Shown here piece by piece: positions 17,872 through 30,833 of a stretch of DNA of 64,000 nucleotides. Positions within the stretch are counted from its first letter, which is position 1, and each line of letters starts with the position of its first letter. The stretch comes from Immundisolibacter cernigliae. Its GTDB lineage: Bacteria; Pseudomonadota; Gammaproteobacteria; Immundisolibacterales; Immundisolibacteraceae. The notes below the pieces were generated by a model, which was given only the letters and a program-made list of their open reading frames with translations, was not told the origin of the DNA and searched no databases. The DNA lies in assembly GCF_001697225.1 (NCBI RefSeq), contig NZ_CP014671.1, positions 310,001 through 374,000 of the forward strand, read 5' to 3'. A program made the position numbers and the translations under genes.

Positions 17872-18291
17872 GTGGCCAGTTCGCGTCCTGTTCGCTCGAA
17901 AAAGTCGCAAGCCGCCGGCAGCGCACTCGAAACCTTCGCCAACCCCCACCCGGGGCGGGACTACACGGTGCGCATGCGCTGCCCGGAATTCACCTGCCTG
18001 TGCCCGAAAACAGGCCAGCCGGACTTTGCCACCATCCACATCGATTTCGTGCCGGACCGGCTGTGCGTGGAGCTCAAGTCCCTGAAATTATATCTGTGGT
18101 CGTTCCGCGACCAGGGCGCGTTCCACGAGGCCGTCACCGGCAGCATCCTGGACGATCTGGTCGGCGCCATGGCGCCGCGCTTCCTGCGCGTGACGGCCGA
18201 ATTCCTGGTGCGCGGCGGCATTTACACCAGCGTCGTGGCCGAGCACCGGATGCCCGGCTGGACGCCCGCAGCGCCGGTGCTTCTGCCCTGA
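17872..18291 (+). CDS. queF: NADPH-dependent 7-cyano-7-deazaguanine reductase QueF
   Basis: A 139-residue unicellular-type QueF that reduces preQ0 to preQ1 in queuosine biosynthesis. The catalytic Cys44 lies in [11 protein letters not shown], followed by the acid/base Asp51; the QueF motif appears as [20 protein letters not shown]. The GTG at 17872 is preceded by cggag at a suitable distance, and family homology begins soon after, so an upstream TTG is less likely. The partner genes queC, queD and queE are not in the window. Confidence 0.95.
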   Translation: MASSRPVRSKKSQAAGSALETFANPHPGRDYTVRMRCPEFTCLCPKTGQPDFATIHIDFVPDRLCVELKSLKLYLWSFRDQGAFHEAVTGSILDDLVGAMAPRFLRVTAEFLVRGGIYTSVVAEHRMPGWTPAAPVLLP

Positions 18292-18320
18292 CGCCGGCCC
18301 GCACCCGGCCTGTGATCTGA

Positions 18321-18475
18321 GGGGCACCTCGAAAAACCACTTCCCTGTGGTTTTTCGAGAATATCTTTCGCGGGAAACCCGCGAAAGACTCACGCCATTT
18401 CAATCGCTTGCGCGATTGATGCGTTGGGGCATCCATGCCCCAAGGGGCACCTCGAAAGGTTTTTCGAGGTGCCCT
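18321..18475. repeat. Array of five consecutive hairpins between convergent genes (D-like array)
   Basis: Between queF and the convergent ppsA lie five back-to-back perfect stem-loops: stems 18328-18340/18347-18359 (13 bp), 18364-18374/18378-18388 (11 bp), 18400-18407/18412-18419 (8 bp), 18424-18432/18435-18443 (9 bp) and 18445-18457/18462-18474 (13 bp). The 5' arms of the first and last stems share ggggcacctcgaaa. It may act as a two-way terminator, but five stems are more than termination needs. The architecture matches the array at 30648-30799, with different bases. Confidence 0.8.
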
Positions 18476-18515
18476 GACCGGGCTTGCCCGAAACCCCGCC
18501 GCGAGGCCGGATCGA

Positions 18516-20888
<2,373 letters not shown>

Positions 20889-21099
20889 GCGGCACTCCAG
20901 GAAGTTGAGACAGCAAACATCACAGCGCCCACAGGCAGGCACCCCGGACACACTGCGCACGGAAGCGCAGTCTCGGTCAGGTGATGGGAAACGCCATTTT
21001 GCCAGACCCAGCCCCGACGTCGCCCCCAGTCCGGATTCTGGCTGATCACGCACCCATGCCCCCAACCAGGCATTGCTTGATCGCAATCAGCCGCACCTT

Positions 21100-21127
21100 T
21101 TGCTTTTCTGCAGCACCGGCCTATAAT
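21100..21127 (+). promoter_or_regulatory. Sigma-70 promoter for the lpp-like gene
   Basis: A perfect TATAAT at 21122-21127 is preceded, after 16 bases, by TTGCTT at 21100-21105. Transcription would begin near 21134, giving a leader of about 75 bases before the lipoprotein ATG at 21209. The strong match fits a highly expressed outer-membrane lipoprotein. The rest of the 320-base gap to ppsA holds nothing else recognisable. Confidence 0.75.
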
Positions 21128-21208
21128 TCCGGCCGTGTTGACGTTTGCAGTGCGGGCTTGCGCCGCATTGGTTTGGTTTCAGTTACCTCAGCTTTTCAGG
21201 GGCTCTAT

Positions 21209-21487
21209 ATGCAGAACAAATTGATCATTGGCAAACTTGCGGCCGTTGCGCTGCTGGCGACCCTTTCCGCCGGTTGCGCCACCAAGGGCTACGTGAACGA
21301 GCAGGTTGCTCAGGCCAAGTCGGCCGCCGACAGCGCCCAAGCCACCGCCAGCGCCGCCTCTTCCAAGGCCGACGCTGCCAGTGCCAAGGCCAGCGAAGCC
21401 CTGGCCGCTGCCCAGGCTGCCCAGCAGTGCTGCGTAGACACCAACGAGAAGATCGACCGCATGTTCAAGAAGTCGATGCTGAAGTAA
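21209..21487 (+). CDS. Small helical outer-membrane lipoprotein, Lpp/OprI-like
   Basis: A 92-residue lipoprotein: positively charged N-terminus, hydrophobic segment, and lipobox LSAGC with lipidated Cys23. The mature part is an Ala-rich helix of Lpp type, and the protein ends with a Lys (KKSMLK), as in Braun lipoprotein, whose terminal Lys is linked to peptidoglycan. Unusual is an internal Cys74-Cys75 pair, which could form disulfides between chains. A strong promoter and a textbook terminator flank it. The adjacent convergent gene encodes an L,D-transpeptidase, the enzyme type that makes the Lpp-peptidoglycan link. Confidence 0.85.
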   Translation: MQNKLIIGKLAAVALLATLSAGCATKGYVNEQVAQAKSAADSAQATASAASSKADAASAKASEALAAAQAAQQCCVDTNEKIDRMFKKSMLK

Positions 21488-21510
21488 GCATCCGCTTCTC
21501 CAGGCGTTGA

Positions 21511-21546
21511 AAAAGCGGGGTCAGCCAGGCTGGCCCCGCTTTTTTT
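21511..21546 (+). terminator. Rho-independent terminator of the lpp-like gene
   Basis: A stem of agcggggtca pairing with tggccccgct (10 bp with one G-T pair, extended by one more pair), followed by a run of seven T residues. It begins 23 bases after the lipoprotein stop codon. Confidence 0.93.
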
Positions 21547-21567
21547 ACGTCCGCAACGCGAACTGAC

Positions 21568-21620
21568 TGTAAGCGCCGCTTCGCTGCGCGACCATCGCCC
21601 GGCATGGCCGGGCTCCTGCA
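21568..21620. repeat. Degenerate A-type REP pair
   Basis: Between the lpp terminator and the L,D-transpeptidase stop is a diverged A element: tgtaagcgccgcttcgctgc on one side and cggcatggccgggctcctgc on the other, with the usual gcgaccatcgcc middle. Heads are GTAAG and GCAGG instead of GTAGG, so it is an old copy. Confidence 0.7.
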
Positions 21621-21636
21621 AATCCGCAGTGTCCAA

Positions 21637-22620
21637 TCAGTGCTGGACCGCCACCTGCGCGCCCATATCGTCAACATTTGCGTCCAGCAGCATCACCTCA
21701 TCCGACTGGCTGATCGCCACCGGCATGCCGCTCGGCTTGGCCAGCTCGCGCCGCACCAACACCCAGTCCACGTCGACCGTGGCCACACCGCGGTTCGCAA
21801 GCAGCCGCGCGATCTCGCCAAGCGCCCCTTCCTTGCGGCCCTTCTCTTCCTTCAACGGGTGGTGCACTTCCAGATAGGTGATGCCAAAGGCCTGCCCGAT
21901 CTTGTACGGCTGACTGACAAAATTGACCTTCACGCCCGGCGCCACCTGCCCGAACAACGCGGCGATATCTTCCGGGTACAGGCGCAGGCAGCCATGTGTC
22001 ACGCGCATGCCGATGCCGTAGGGCTTGTTGGTGCCGTGGATCAAATACCCCGGCACGCCCAGCCGCAGCGCGAACTGACCGAGCGGATTGTCCGGCCCGG
22101 CCGGCACCACCGGCGGCAGGATGTCGCCCTTGGCGGCGTGCTCGATGCGAATCGACTCCGGTGGTGTCCAGCTCGGGTTCGGTACCTTCTGCGTGATCCT
22201 GGTCACGCCCAGCGGCGTGCGCCAGTCGAAACGACCGATGCTGATCGGATAGGTCACCACCTGGGGAAAATCCCCTTTCGCCGGCAGGTAGTAGTACAGG
22301 CGCATCTCCGGCAGGTTGATGACGATGCCGTCCCGCGGCGCCTGCGGCAGGATGTGCTGGGTTGGCAGCACCACCTGCACGCCCTCGCCCGGCATCCACG
22401 GGTCAAGGCCACGGTTGGCCATCTTGATCTCCGTATAGCCAAGCCCGCCGCGACGGGCTATGTCCAGCAGCGTGTCCTCGTGACGCGCTGCCACCACCCG
22501 CACCTGACCGACAAGGTCCACGTCCGACGGCGGCAGGGAGACGGTCTCGGCTACCGCGGTCAGCGGCGTCACGGCGAGGGCCGCCAGCATGGGACGAAGC
22601 CAGGTATGGGGGGGATGCAC
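21637..22620 (-). CDS. L,D-transpeptidase (ErfK/YbiS/YcfS/YnhG family)
   Basis: A periplasmic protein of about 327 residues. A short signal peptide (MLAALAVTPLTAVA), a LysM-like segment (VRVVAARHEDTLLDIARRGG) and a YkuD catalytic domain are visible. The active-site signature appears as IHGTN followed by RVTHGCLRLYPEDI, with the catalytic Cys. In enterobacteria such enzymes attach Lpp to peptidoglycan or make 3-3 cross-links. The GTG at 22620 gives a better signal peptide than the ATG at 22590; this choice is uncertain. It converges on the lpp-like gene, its probable substrate. Confidence 0.92.
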   Translation of the reverse strand: MHPPHTWLRPMLAALAVTPLTAVAETVSLPPSDVDLVGQVRVVAARHEDTLLDIARRGGLGYTEIKMANRGLDPWMPGEGVQVVLPTQHILPQAPRDGIVINLPEMRLYYYLPAKGDFPQVVTYPISIGRFDWRTPLGVTRITQKVPNPSWTPPESIRIEHAAKGDILPPVVPAGPDNPLGQFALRLGVPGYLIHGTNKPYGIGMRVTHGCLRLYPEDIAALFGQVAPGVKVNFVSQPYKIGQAFGITYLEVHHPLKEEKGRKEGALGEIARLLANRGVATVDVDWVLVRRELAKPSGMPVAISQSDEVMLLDANVDDMGAQVAVQH

Positions 22621-22702
22621 GCGCGGGGACTCTCTCTGGTGCGGCCAAATAGCCGCGAAGTCTAGCAAATCGAGCCAATACCCCGCCCGCCCGCAGGCCG
22701 AA

Positions 22703-23338
22703 TCAGGCCAGGTTGCCTGCGCGCAAATCCGCCAGAAAAATCTCGTCCTGCCAGGCCGGCCGCTGGCGCAGGGCAGCCAGCCAGCGCCGCAGCGCCGGAT
22801 GGGGCGCGAAATCCACACCCAGCGGCAGCAGCGCCGGCACGCCGGCGCCAAGGGCAATGTCGGCGATGGAATAGGCATCGGCCACCCAGTCCCGGCCGCT
22901 GAGCTGCTGTTCCAGCATGCCGAGCAGAAACTCGACCCGCGCCGCGGCGGCGGCATCCTCGCCGCCACCGATGCGCGCCATGTACAGCGCCATCAGCGCC
23001 GGGATGAAGGTGCTCGCCTCCCAACCGAGCCACTGCAGCACGCGCGCCCGCTGTTTGGACTCGATCGGCAACAGCGGCGTCGGGCCGCGGCTGTCGCACA
23101 GGTACTGCAGGATCGCGGCCGATTCCCACAGGATGAAACCGTCGTCGTCCAGGATCGGGGTCAGGCCGTTCGGGTTCAGGCGCCGCAGCGGTGCCTCGGC
23201 CGGCCGCAGCTCGCGGGCCGGATCGACATCGATCAACTCGAACTCAAGACCCAGCTCGCGCAGCAGCACCGCCACCTTGAGCGCGTTGTGCGAGCCGGGA
23301 TGATCGGCCCGCGGCAGGATGTGATACAGGCGCAGCAT
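22703..23338 (-). CDS. Glutathione S-transferase family protein
   Basis: A 211-residue cytoplasmic protein with an N-terminal thioredoxin-like GST domain (LRLYHILPRADHPGSHNALK, then NPNGLTPILDDDGFILWES, where the Glu-Ser pair binds the glutathione gamma-glutamyl group) and an all-helical C-terminal domain (YSIADIALGAGVPAL). The ATG at 23338 is two bases after the stop of the YciI-like gene, so they are cotranscribed. The electrophile substrate is unknown; detoxification is typical. Confidence 0.92.
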   Translation of the reverse strand: MLRLYHILPRADHPGSHNALKVAVLLRELGLEFELIDVDPARELRPAEAPLRRLNPNGLTPILDDDGFILWESAAILQYLCDSRGPTPLLPIESKQRARVLQWLGWEASTFIPALMALYMARIGGGEDAAAAARVEFLLGMLEQQLSGRDWVADAYSIADIALGAGVPALLPLGVDFAPHPALRRWLAALRQRPAWQDEIFLADLRAGNLA

Positions 23339-23340
23339 GC

Positions 23341-23715
23341 TCAGAACACCCGCTGCCAGGGGTAGATGGTCTCGACCGCGAAGTAGCCGTACCGGGCCAG
23401 CGGATCGGCGTCGTGCAGTACCCGCGCCTCGTCGGCGGAGCCGGCCTCGAAGATATTGATGGCGTTGACGAAACCGGTGCAGGGCCCGCCGCTGACCAGC
23501 TTGCCGCTGCCGCGCAGTTCGGTCAGGTGCGCCAGATGTGCCGCCAGCACGCCGGCCAGACCCGGCGCCACACCCTGCGCCTCGATGTCGGCCTGACTGG
23601 GCACGCGCTGGTGGTGGATGGCCTCGTCGATGTAGGCGAAGGCCGCCGGCGGCAGCTCGCCGCGCAGGCGCGCCACGGCGGCCTCGTCGAAACGGGAAAT
23701 GATCACGTACAGCAT
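23341..23715 (-). CDS. YciI-like (YCII domain) protein
   Basis: A 124-residue ferredoxin-like-fold protein. It begins MLYVIISRFD, has a mid-region GSGKLVSGGPCTGF and ends with ADPLARYGYFAVETIYPWQ, which follow the YciI pattern (early His/Asp, acidic DPxxxxGY). YCII proteins are often small dehydrochlorinase-like or unknown enzymes. It directly precedes the GST gene. Function is not assigned. Confidence 0.8.
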   Translation of the reverse strand: MLYVIISRFDEAAVARLRGELPPAAFAYIDEAIHHQRVPSQADIEAQGVAPGLAGVLAAHLAHLTELRGSGKLVSGGPCTGFVNAINIFEAGSADEARVLHDADPLARYGYFAVETIYPWQRVF

Positions 23716-23821
23716 CGCGTTCTCCTCCGGTGGATGGTTGTCTTACTGCCGGTCGGGCAGCCGGTGCGGCCCATCCATGGGCTTTTTTGTCGATGCTGCG
23801 CCTGCAGCCGGCGCGCGGCAA

Positions 23822-25102
<1,281 letters not shown>

Positions 25103-26029
25103 TTAGTCCTCGAGGGCTTCGATGATCATCTGCGCCGCCTGCACGGTCATGCGGTTCAGCGCCTCGCGCGTGGCGGCGCCGATGTGCGGGCACAGCACCA
25201 CGTTGTCGAGCGTCAGAAGTTCCGGATGATTCGGCGGCTCGGCCTCATAGACGTCGAGCCCGGCGCCGGCAATCTGGCCCGCTTGCAGGGCCGCGATCAG
25301 CGCCGGCTCGTCCACCACTTCGCCGCGCGCGGTGTTGATCAGGATGGCGGTCGATTTCATGCGCCCAAACTGCTCGGTGCTGAACAGGTTGCGGGTCGAG
25401 TCCAGCAGCGGCACGTGCACGGTGATGTAGTCGGCCACGTCGATGATCCCGTCGACCGTCTCCACCTTGCGCACGCCGTGCTCGGCCATGCCGGCCGCAT
25501 CGACGAACGGGTCGTAGCCCACCGGCTGCATGTCGAAGGCCAGCGCGCGCCGGGCCACCAGCTTGCCGATGTTGCCGAAGCCGACGATGCCCAGCGTCTT
25601 GCCGGCCAGCTCCACGCCCGTGAAGCGGTCGCGATCCCAACCCTCGCGGCTGCGCACGTAGCGGTCGGCCGCGGCCAGCTTGCGCGACACCGCCAGCATC
25701 AGCCCGAACACCAGCTCGGCCACCGACACCACGTTGGCCTGCGGCGTGTTGCGCACCGACAGGCCCTTTTCCTTGGCGTAGATCAGGTCGACCTTGTCCA
25801 AGCCACTGCCGGCGCGGGCGACGATCTTCAGTTTCCGGGCGTTGTCGATGACCTGCTTCGAGACCCGCGTGTAGGTCTTGATCATCAGGCCGTCGTAGTC
25901 GCCGATGATCCGGGCCAGGGTTTCCTCGTCGGTGCGCTCACGCACGTCGACCTCGAAGTGCTCGCGCAGCAGGTCGATGCCGGCCTGCTCCAGGGTTTCC
26001 GCCACCAGGACGCGTTTTTTGCTGCTCAT
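25103..26029 (-). CDS. D-isomer 2-hydroxyacid dehydrogenase (phosphoglycerate dehydrogenase-like)
   Basis: A 308-residue NAD-dependent dehydrogenase. The Rossmann motif is GKTLGIVGFGNIGKLVARRA; the catalytic Arg, Glu and His lie in NTARGEVVDE, DVYEAEPP and CPHIGAATRE. It matches the short SerA form without the regulatory ACT domain, so the substrate may be 3-phosphoglycerate or another 2-hydroxyacid. It is packed between a ketopantoate-reductase-like gene (six bases) and serS (three bases), an unusual operon that could tie serine supply to serine charging. Confidence 0.88.
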   Translation of the reverse strand: MSSKKRVLVAETLEQAGIDLLREHFEVDVRERTDEETLARIIGDYDGLMIKTYTRVSKQVIDNARKLKIVARAGSGLDKVDLIYAKEKGLSVRNTPQANVVSVAELVFGLMLAVSRKLAAADRYVRSREGWDRDRFTGVELAGKTLGIVGFGNIGKLVARRALAFDMQPVGYDPFVDAAGMAEHGVRKVETVDGIIDVADYITVHVPLLDSTRNLFSTEQFGRMKSTAILINTARGEVVDEPALIAALQAGQIAGAGLDVYEAEPPNHPELLTLDNVVLCPHIGAATREALNRMTVQAAQMIIEALED

Positions 26030-26035
26030 GTTGGA

Positions 26036-27046
26036 TCAGGCCAGGTAGTGGTCCAGCACCTTGATGATGCGATACGCCGCGGTCACGGTCGGCACCGGTA
26101 TGCCCAGCTCGCGGCCCTTGTCCACGAACGGCTTGACGATGTAGTCGACCTCGGTCTTCTTGCCGCGCACCACGTCCTCGTGCATGGACGTGCGTCCGAC
26201 GTAGTTCTGCTGCTTCATGCGCTCACCGAAGCCCAGGATCAGCTGGACGGCGTCTTCTTCGGTCTTGCACTCGTACACGTCCTTCAGGCGCGACAGCGGC
26301 GCGTAGAAGTTCTGCGGCGAGTAACCGAGCGCCGTGTAGACCGCCAGCAGCTCCAGGGAAATGGCCACGTAGTGCTCGGCGCCCTCGCGCAGGGCCATGC
26401 CGTGCACGAAGGTCAGATCGTTGTTGCCGGCCAGCGTGCTCACCGACCAGGCCGACGCGTTGCAGATCTGCGCCAGCTTTTCCCACAGCACTTGCTGGAT
26501 GCAGTCCACCGCCTTGGCGCCCAGGCCGGCCTTGTTGAATGCGTCGGCTAGCGCCTGCGCGCGCGGGCTGATGGTGCCGTCGAGCTCGCCAAAATAGGCC
26601 GTGGTTGGCACCGTGACGTGGTTCTTGACGAAGCCGGGCGCCTCCAGCGAGCCGCCCTCGATGGTCGAGGCGCCCATCACGCGCGCCGGGTCGCCGATCC
26701 AGTCAGCCAGCACCTGTTCCTTGACGATGGTGTTCTGGATCGAGCAGGCGGTGCGCACCCGCTCGCGCAGGCAATCGGCCGAGGCCAATGCCGTGTCGCT
26801 GTCCTTGGCCTTGGTGGCCAGGATCAGGTAATCGAACTCGCCCGTGGCCTCGGCCGGGTTGCTGATGGCGGTCAGGTTGTCGCGGATCAGGTGCTCGCCA
26901 CGTACGCCCTCGATGCGCAGACCATCGCGGGCGATGGCATCGGCATGCGCCGGGCGGGCGATCAGGGTGGTGTCGACGCCGGTTTTGGCCAGGTAGCCGC
27001 CGATCACCGAACCGAGACCGCCGGCCCCCAGGATGCACACGCGCAT
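26036..27046 (-). CDS. Ketopantoate reductase family (ApbA/PanE-like) dehydrogenase
   Basis: A 336-residue NADP-binding protein starting MRVCILGAGGLGSVIGGYLA (Rossmann GxGxxG). The catalytic Lys region is seen as WEKLAQICNASAWSVSTLAG, and the C-terminal part has HEDVVRGKKTEVDYI, a substrate-binding motif of the family. It is longer than a typical PanE (about 300 residues). With the downstream 2-hydroxyacid dehydrogenase it may serve a catabolic or overflow pathway and not pantothenate synthesis. The ATG at 27046 fits the family start. Confidence 0.85.
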   Translation of the reverse strand: MRVCILGAGGLGSVIGGYLAKTGVDTTLIARPAHADAIARDGLRIEGVRGEHLIRDNLTAISNPAEATGEFDYLILATKAKDSDTALASADCLRERVRTACSIQNTIVKEQVLADWIGDPARVMGASTIEGGSLEAPGFVKNHVTVPTTAYFGELDGTISPRAQALADAFNKAGLGAKAVDCIQQVLWEKLAQICNASAWSVSTLAGNNDLTFVHGMALREGAEHYVAISLELLAVYTALGYSPQNFYAPLSRLKDVYECKTEEDAVQLILGFGERMKQQNYVGRTSMHEDVVRGKKTEVDYIVKPFVDKGRELGIPVPTVTAAYRIIKVLDHYLA

Positions 27047-27129
27047 GTCACGATCTCCACATGTAAGAAAGCTAGAAAAGGGCTCCGAACGGGCCACCGC
27101 TTCCCGCGCCAAGCCGGTGATTGTTCTGG

Positions 27130-27164
27130 CCCGCCGTCGAGGCTGTCAACGTGCCGACGGCGGG
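27130..27164. terminator. Possible hairpin in the 297-base gap between PII and the ketopantoate-reductase-like gene
   Basis: A perfect 10-bp stem (cccgccgtcg at 27130-27139, cgacggcggg at 27155-27164) with a 15-base loop and no T tract. It could be the end of the PII transcript or a leader structure for the next gene. Nothing else was recognised in the gap. Confidence 0.35.
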
Positions 27165-27343
27165 CTCTGGCCGCCACACAGTCTTCGCCGCGTTCCGCGC
27201 GCTGACTGAGGTCGAGGCCGGCAGACAGCGTGCACGCTCAGGCCAATCAGCGCACCGATACCCTGCACAAGCAGGCAGCTTGGCCGCCGCCCTGCCAGCG
27301 GACGGCATGGATACTCGGATATTGCGGAAACGCGCAGCTGCGC

Positions 27344-28682
<1,339 letters not shown>

Positions 28683-28804
28683 CCACGCGGCACGCCAGCG
28701 CCACTTCGTCGTCCCACGTGGTCACGCCCTTACGCGCGCAGGTCACACCATTCGACGACGTCGTTTTAGTGCCTTCGGCTCGCTACCACGAGCCATAAAC
28801 CAGA

Positions 28805-29292
28805 CCCATCATCAGCACGACGCGTCCCGCGCACGGCCCCGTCGCCCTGAGGAGCGCAGCGACGTGAGGGCCTTGCCTTTATGCGTTGCGTCGGCGCTGC
28901 CCGCGTGCAGGCAAGGCAAGGTTGCCGCGGCCGCTGCGCGGCCTCGCAACGACGCGGGGTATGGGGCGTACTGTGGAGAACGGGAGACAGCTGAAGAATC
29001 CCGGATTTCGCTGCGCTGCATCCAGGCTACGTTTGCTGCCACAAACCCAAAATCAGGCCAACCGTCAGCACCACGCGTCCCACGCGGTGAGCCCCCACCC
29101 CGTCGCCCTGAGGAGCGCAGCGACGTGAGGGCCTTGCCTTTATGCGTTGCGTCGGCGCTGCCAGCGTGCAGACAGGCAAGGTTGCCGCGGCCGCTGCGCG
29201 GCCTCGCAACGACGCCGGGATATGGGGCGTGCTGTGGGGAGGGCGAGACAGCTCAAGCATCCCGGATTTCGCTGTGCTGCATCCAGGCTACG
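28805..29292. repeat. Two tandem E units ending in F modules
   Basis: The 617 bases between gluQ and relE hold no gene. Two copies of the E unit begin at 28840 and 29101, a spacing of 261 bases. Each starts with cgtcgccctgaggagcgcag, continues through a palindromic aaggcaaggttgccgcggcc segment and ends with the 36-bp F module (28996-29031 and 29257-29292). A partial tail lies before the first unit at 28805-28839. The second copy stops eight bases before the relE stop codon. Open frames through these units come from the repeat and are not genes. Confidence 0.85.
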
Positions 29293-29299
29293 CTTTTTG

Positions 29300-29566
29300 T
29301 CAGCGGTAAACCTCGCGCCGGTGACCGATGTCCACCACCAGCACCCGCAGAGCGCCATCCTGAATGTCGCAAATGACGCGGCAGTCACCGACGCGATAAC
29401 GCCAGAATCCGCCCAGCGGACCGCTCAGCGCCCTGCCGGTGCTGCGAGGATCATCCGCGGGCGCAACCCGTGCGTCCATGAAATCGACGATGCGCCGGGC
29501 TGTTTGCTTGTCGAGCTTGAGCAGTTGCTTTCTGGCCGTGCCCGTGTAGTCAATCGTCCAGGCCAA
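29300..29566 (-). CDS. RelE/ParE-superfamily toxin
   Basis: An 88-residue toxin, probably a ribosome-dependent mRNA nuclease. It begins MAWTIDYTGTARKQLLKLDK and ends VLVVDIGHRREVYR, the standard RelE pattern with basic residues in FWRYRVGDCRVICD. It uses a TTG start that overlaps the end of the antitoxin gene by 17 bases, so translation is coupled. First of five TA pairs in this island. Confidence 0.88.
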   Translation of the reverse strand: MAWTIDYTGTARKQLLKLDKQTARRIVDFMDARVAPADDPRSTGRALSGPLGGFWRYRVGDCRVICDIQDGALRVLVVDIGHRREVYR

Positions 29567-29777
29567 GGTCTTTTCTCACCTGCTCGGCGGAGTAGACCTC
29601 CTCCTGGCCCGCGCGGACGCGCTCGACCACATCCGCGGCGAGGTAGTAGTCCTCTACGTCTTCCAGTCCCTTCTCGATGATCTGACGCAGGTAGAAGGCT
29701 TTGCTGCGCCCGGTACGCACGGACAGAGAGTGCAGGCGCTGCTCGGTTTTCGCGTCCAGGCGAATTGAAGTGGCCAC
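29550..29777 (-). CDS. Ribbon-helix-helix antitoxin of the RelE-type pair
   Basis: A 75-residue antitoxin. The N-terminal ribbon-helix-helix (MATSIRLDAKTEQRLHSLS, then GRSKAFYLRQIIEKGLED) binds its own promoter, and the acidic C-terminal tail (YSAEQVRKDLGLDD) should neutralise the toxin. The start is GTG at 29777. Upstream lies an E unit, so any promoter must sit in the 30-40 bases before the repeat or inside it. Confidence 0.88.
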   Translation of the reverse strand: MATSIRLDAKTEQRLHSLSVRTGRSKAFYLRQIIEKGLEDVEDYYLAADVVERVRAGQEEVYSAEQVRKDLGLDD

Positions 29778-29811
29778 GTGTCGACCCCGTTTGAATGCGT
29801 GTATTCACCCT

Positions 29812-30054
29812 ACCACGACCCCAAAGTCAGGCCAACCGTCAGCACGACGCCCCCACCCCGTCGCCCTGAGGAGCGCAGCGACGTGAGGGCCTTGCCTTCA
29901 TGCGTTGCGTCGGCGCTGCCGGCAGGCAGGCAAGGCAAGGTTGCCGCGGCCGCTGCGCGGCCTCGCAACGACGGACGGTATGGAACGTGCTGTGGGGAGG
30001 GCGAGACAGCTGAAGAATCCCGGATTTCGCTGCGCTGCATCCAGGCTACGTTTG
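29812..30054. repeat. E unit between two TA operons
   Basis: This fills most of the 337 bases between the RelE-type and MazF-type pairs. It has the tail segment (29818-29858), then a unit starting at 29859 and an F module at 30015-30050. It has the same orientation as the other E units although the flanking operons diverge. Confidence 0.83.
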
Positions 30055-30114
30055 CTGCGTTTGCTATTCTTGGACGAGGCGCTTGATGCCACACTGCACG
30101 CGAGGAACCCAGCC

Positions 30115-30324
30115 ATGGCAACTCACCCGAACCACCTTCGCCGGCTGCACGACAAGATCGACCGACTACCGCCCGAGCGACAGGCCGAGGTCGAGGACTT
30201 CGTGGAGTTCCTGAGCCACAAGGATCGGGATCGCGGCCTGGTCCGGGCGGCCACCAGCGCGTCGCAGTCGAGCTTCGCCAAGGTGTGGGAGAACCCGGAC
30301 GACGCTGTCTATGACGCGCTTTGA
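30115..30324 (+). CDS. Probable antitoxin (DUF2281-like) of the MazF-type pair
   Basis: A 69-residue acidic protein. The start MATHPNHLRRLHDKIDRLPP and EVEDFVEFLSHKDRDRGL resemble DUF2281 antitoxins, and the C-terminus SSFAKVWENPDDAVYDAL is the typical disordered tail. Its last 14 bases overlap the start of the downstream toxin. ATG is chosen at the conserved start; it is preceded by a weak gagga. Confidence 0.8.
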   Translation: MATHPNHLRRLHDKIDRLPPERQAEVEDFVEFLSHKDRDRGLVRAATSASQSSFAKVWENPDDAVYDAL

Positions 30325-30646
30325 GTTCGGCGACGTCGTTTTAATACCTTTTCCGTTTACTGATCAGTCCACCACCAAGAAACGCCCGGCGATTATCGTC
30401 AGTTCGCAGCACTACAACGCGCAGCGGCCTGATCTGATCGCCATGGCGGTGACCAGCCAATTACGGCCGCAAAACCGTTTCGACATCCCGCTTCAGGATT
30501 GGCAACAGGCCGGACTGCTGAAGCCTTCCGTCACGAAACCCGTAATCGCCACGATTGAGAACACGCTCGTCATCCGGTCGTTGGGAAGACTCAGTGATAA
30601 GGATCGACAGATGCTGGCGGAACAATTGCGGACATTTCTTGGCTAA
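30311..30646 (+). CDS. MazF/PemK-family endoribonuclease toxin
   Basis: A 111-residue toxin with the SH3-like MazF fold: FEFGDVVLIPFPFTDQS, the catalytic-loop stretch KKRPAIIVSS, and a later conserved TKPVIATIENTLVIRSLG. It should cleave single-stranded mRNA at short motifs. It overlaps the antitoxin by 14 bases. A hairpin array begins two bases after its stop and probably ends the transcript. Confidence 0.92.
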   Translation: MTRFEFGDVVLIPFPFTDQSTTKKRPAIIVSSQHYNAQRPDLIAMAVTSQLRPQNRFDIPLQDWQQAGLLKPSVTKPVIATIENTLVIRSLGRLSDKDRQMLAEQLRTFLG

Positions 30647-30647
30647 G

Positions 30648-30799
30648 AAAGCGCTGAATAAATCCATCCTGGATTTCTCAGCGCCCACCATCGGAAAAGC
30701 GTGGTTTTCCGATGGCTCACAAAATCAGCGGCTTACCGCCGCTGATTTTGGCAGCGCGTCCCTGCGCTGCGGGAAGCGCTGAATAAATCAGCGCTTCCC
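30648..30799. repeat. D array: five consecutive hairpins
   Basis: Directly after the MazF-type stop codon are five perfect stem-loops: 30660-30666/30670-30676 (7 bp), 30688-30698/30705-30715 (11 bp), 30721-30732/30738-30749 (12 bp), 30751-30757/30764-30770 (7 bp) and 30771-30782/30788-30799 (12 bp). The motif gcgctgaataaatcc at the start recurs near the end and in the copies at 46.3 and 60.4 kb. It may terminate transcription, or it may be a mobile or structural element of its own. Confidence 0.8.
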
Positions 30800-30833
30800 T
30801 AATTCAGGCGGGATATTGAATGTTCGGGCTGCC

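Noticed and set aside
28759-28798. Fragment resembling the MazF start (DDVVLVP) after gluQ
   Set aside because: Only about seven residues match and the rest is unlike MazF, so it is too short to call a remnant.
28864-29376. Long open frames running through the E/F repeats (also near 29.9, 32.8, 34.4-35.1 kb)
   Set aside because: The same peptide texts recur in every repeat copy and in several frames, have no start signals, and simply reflect high-GC repeated DNA.
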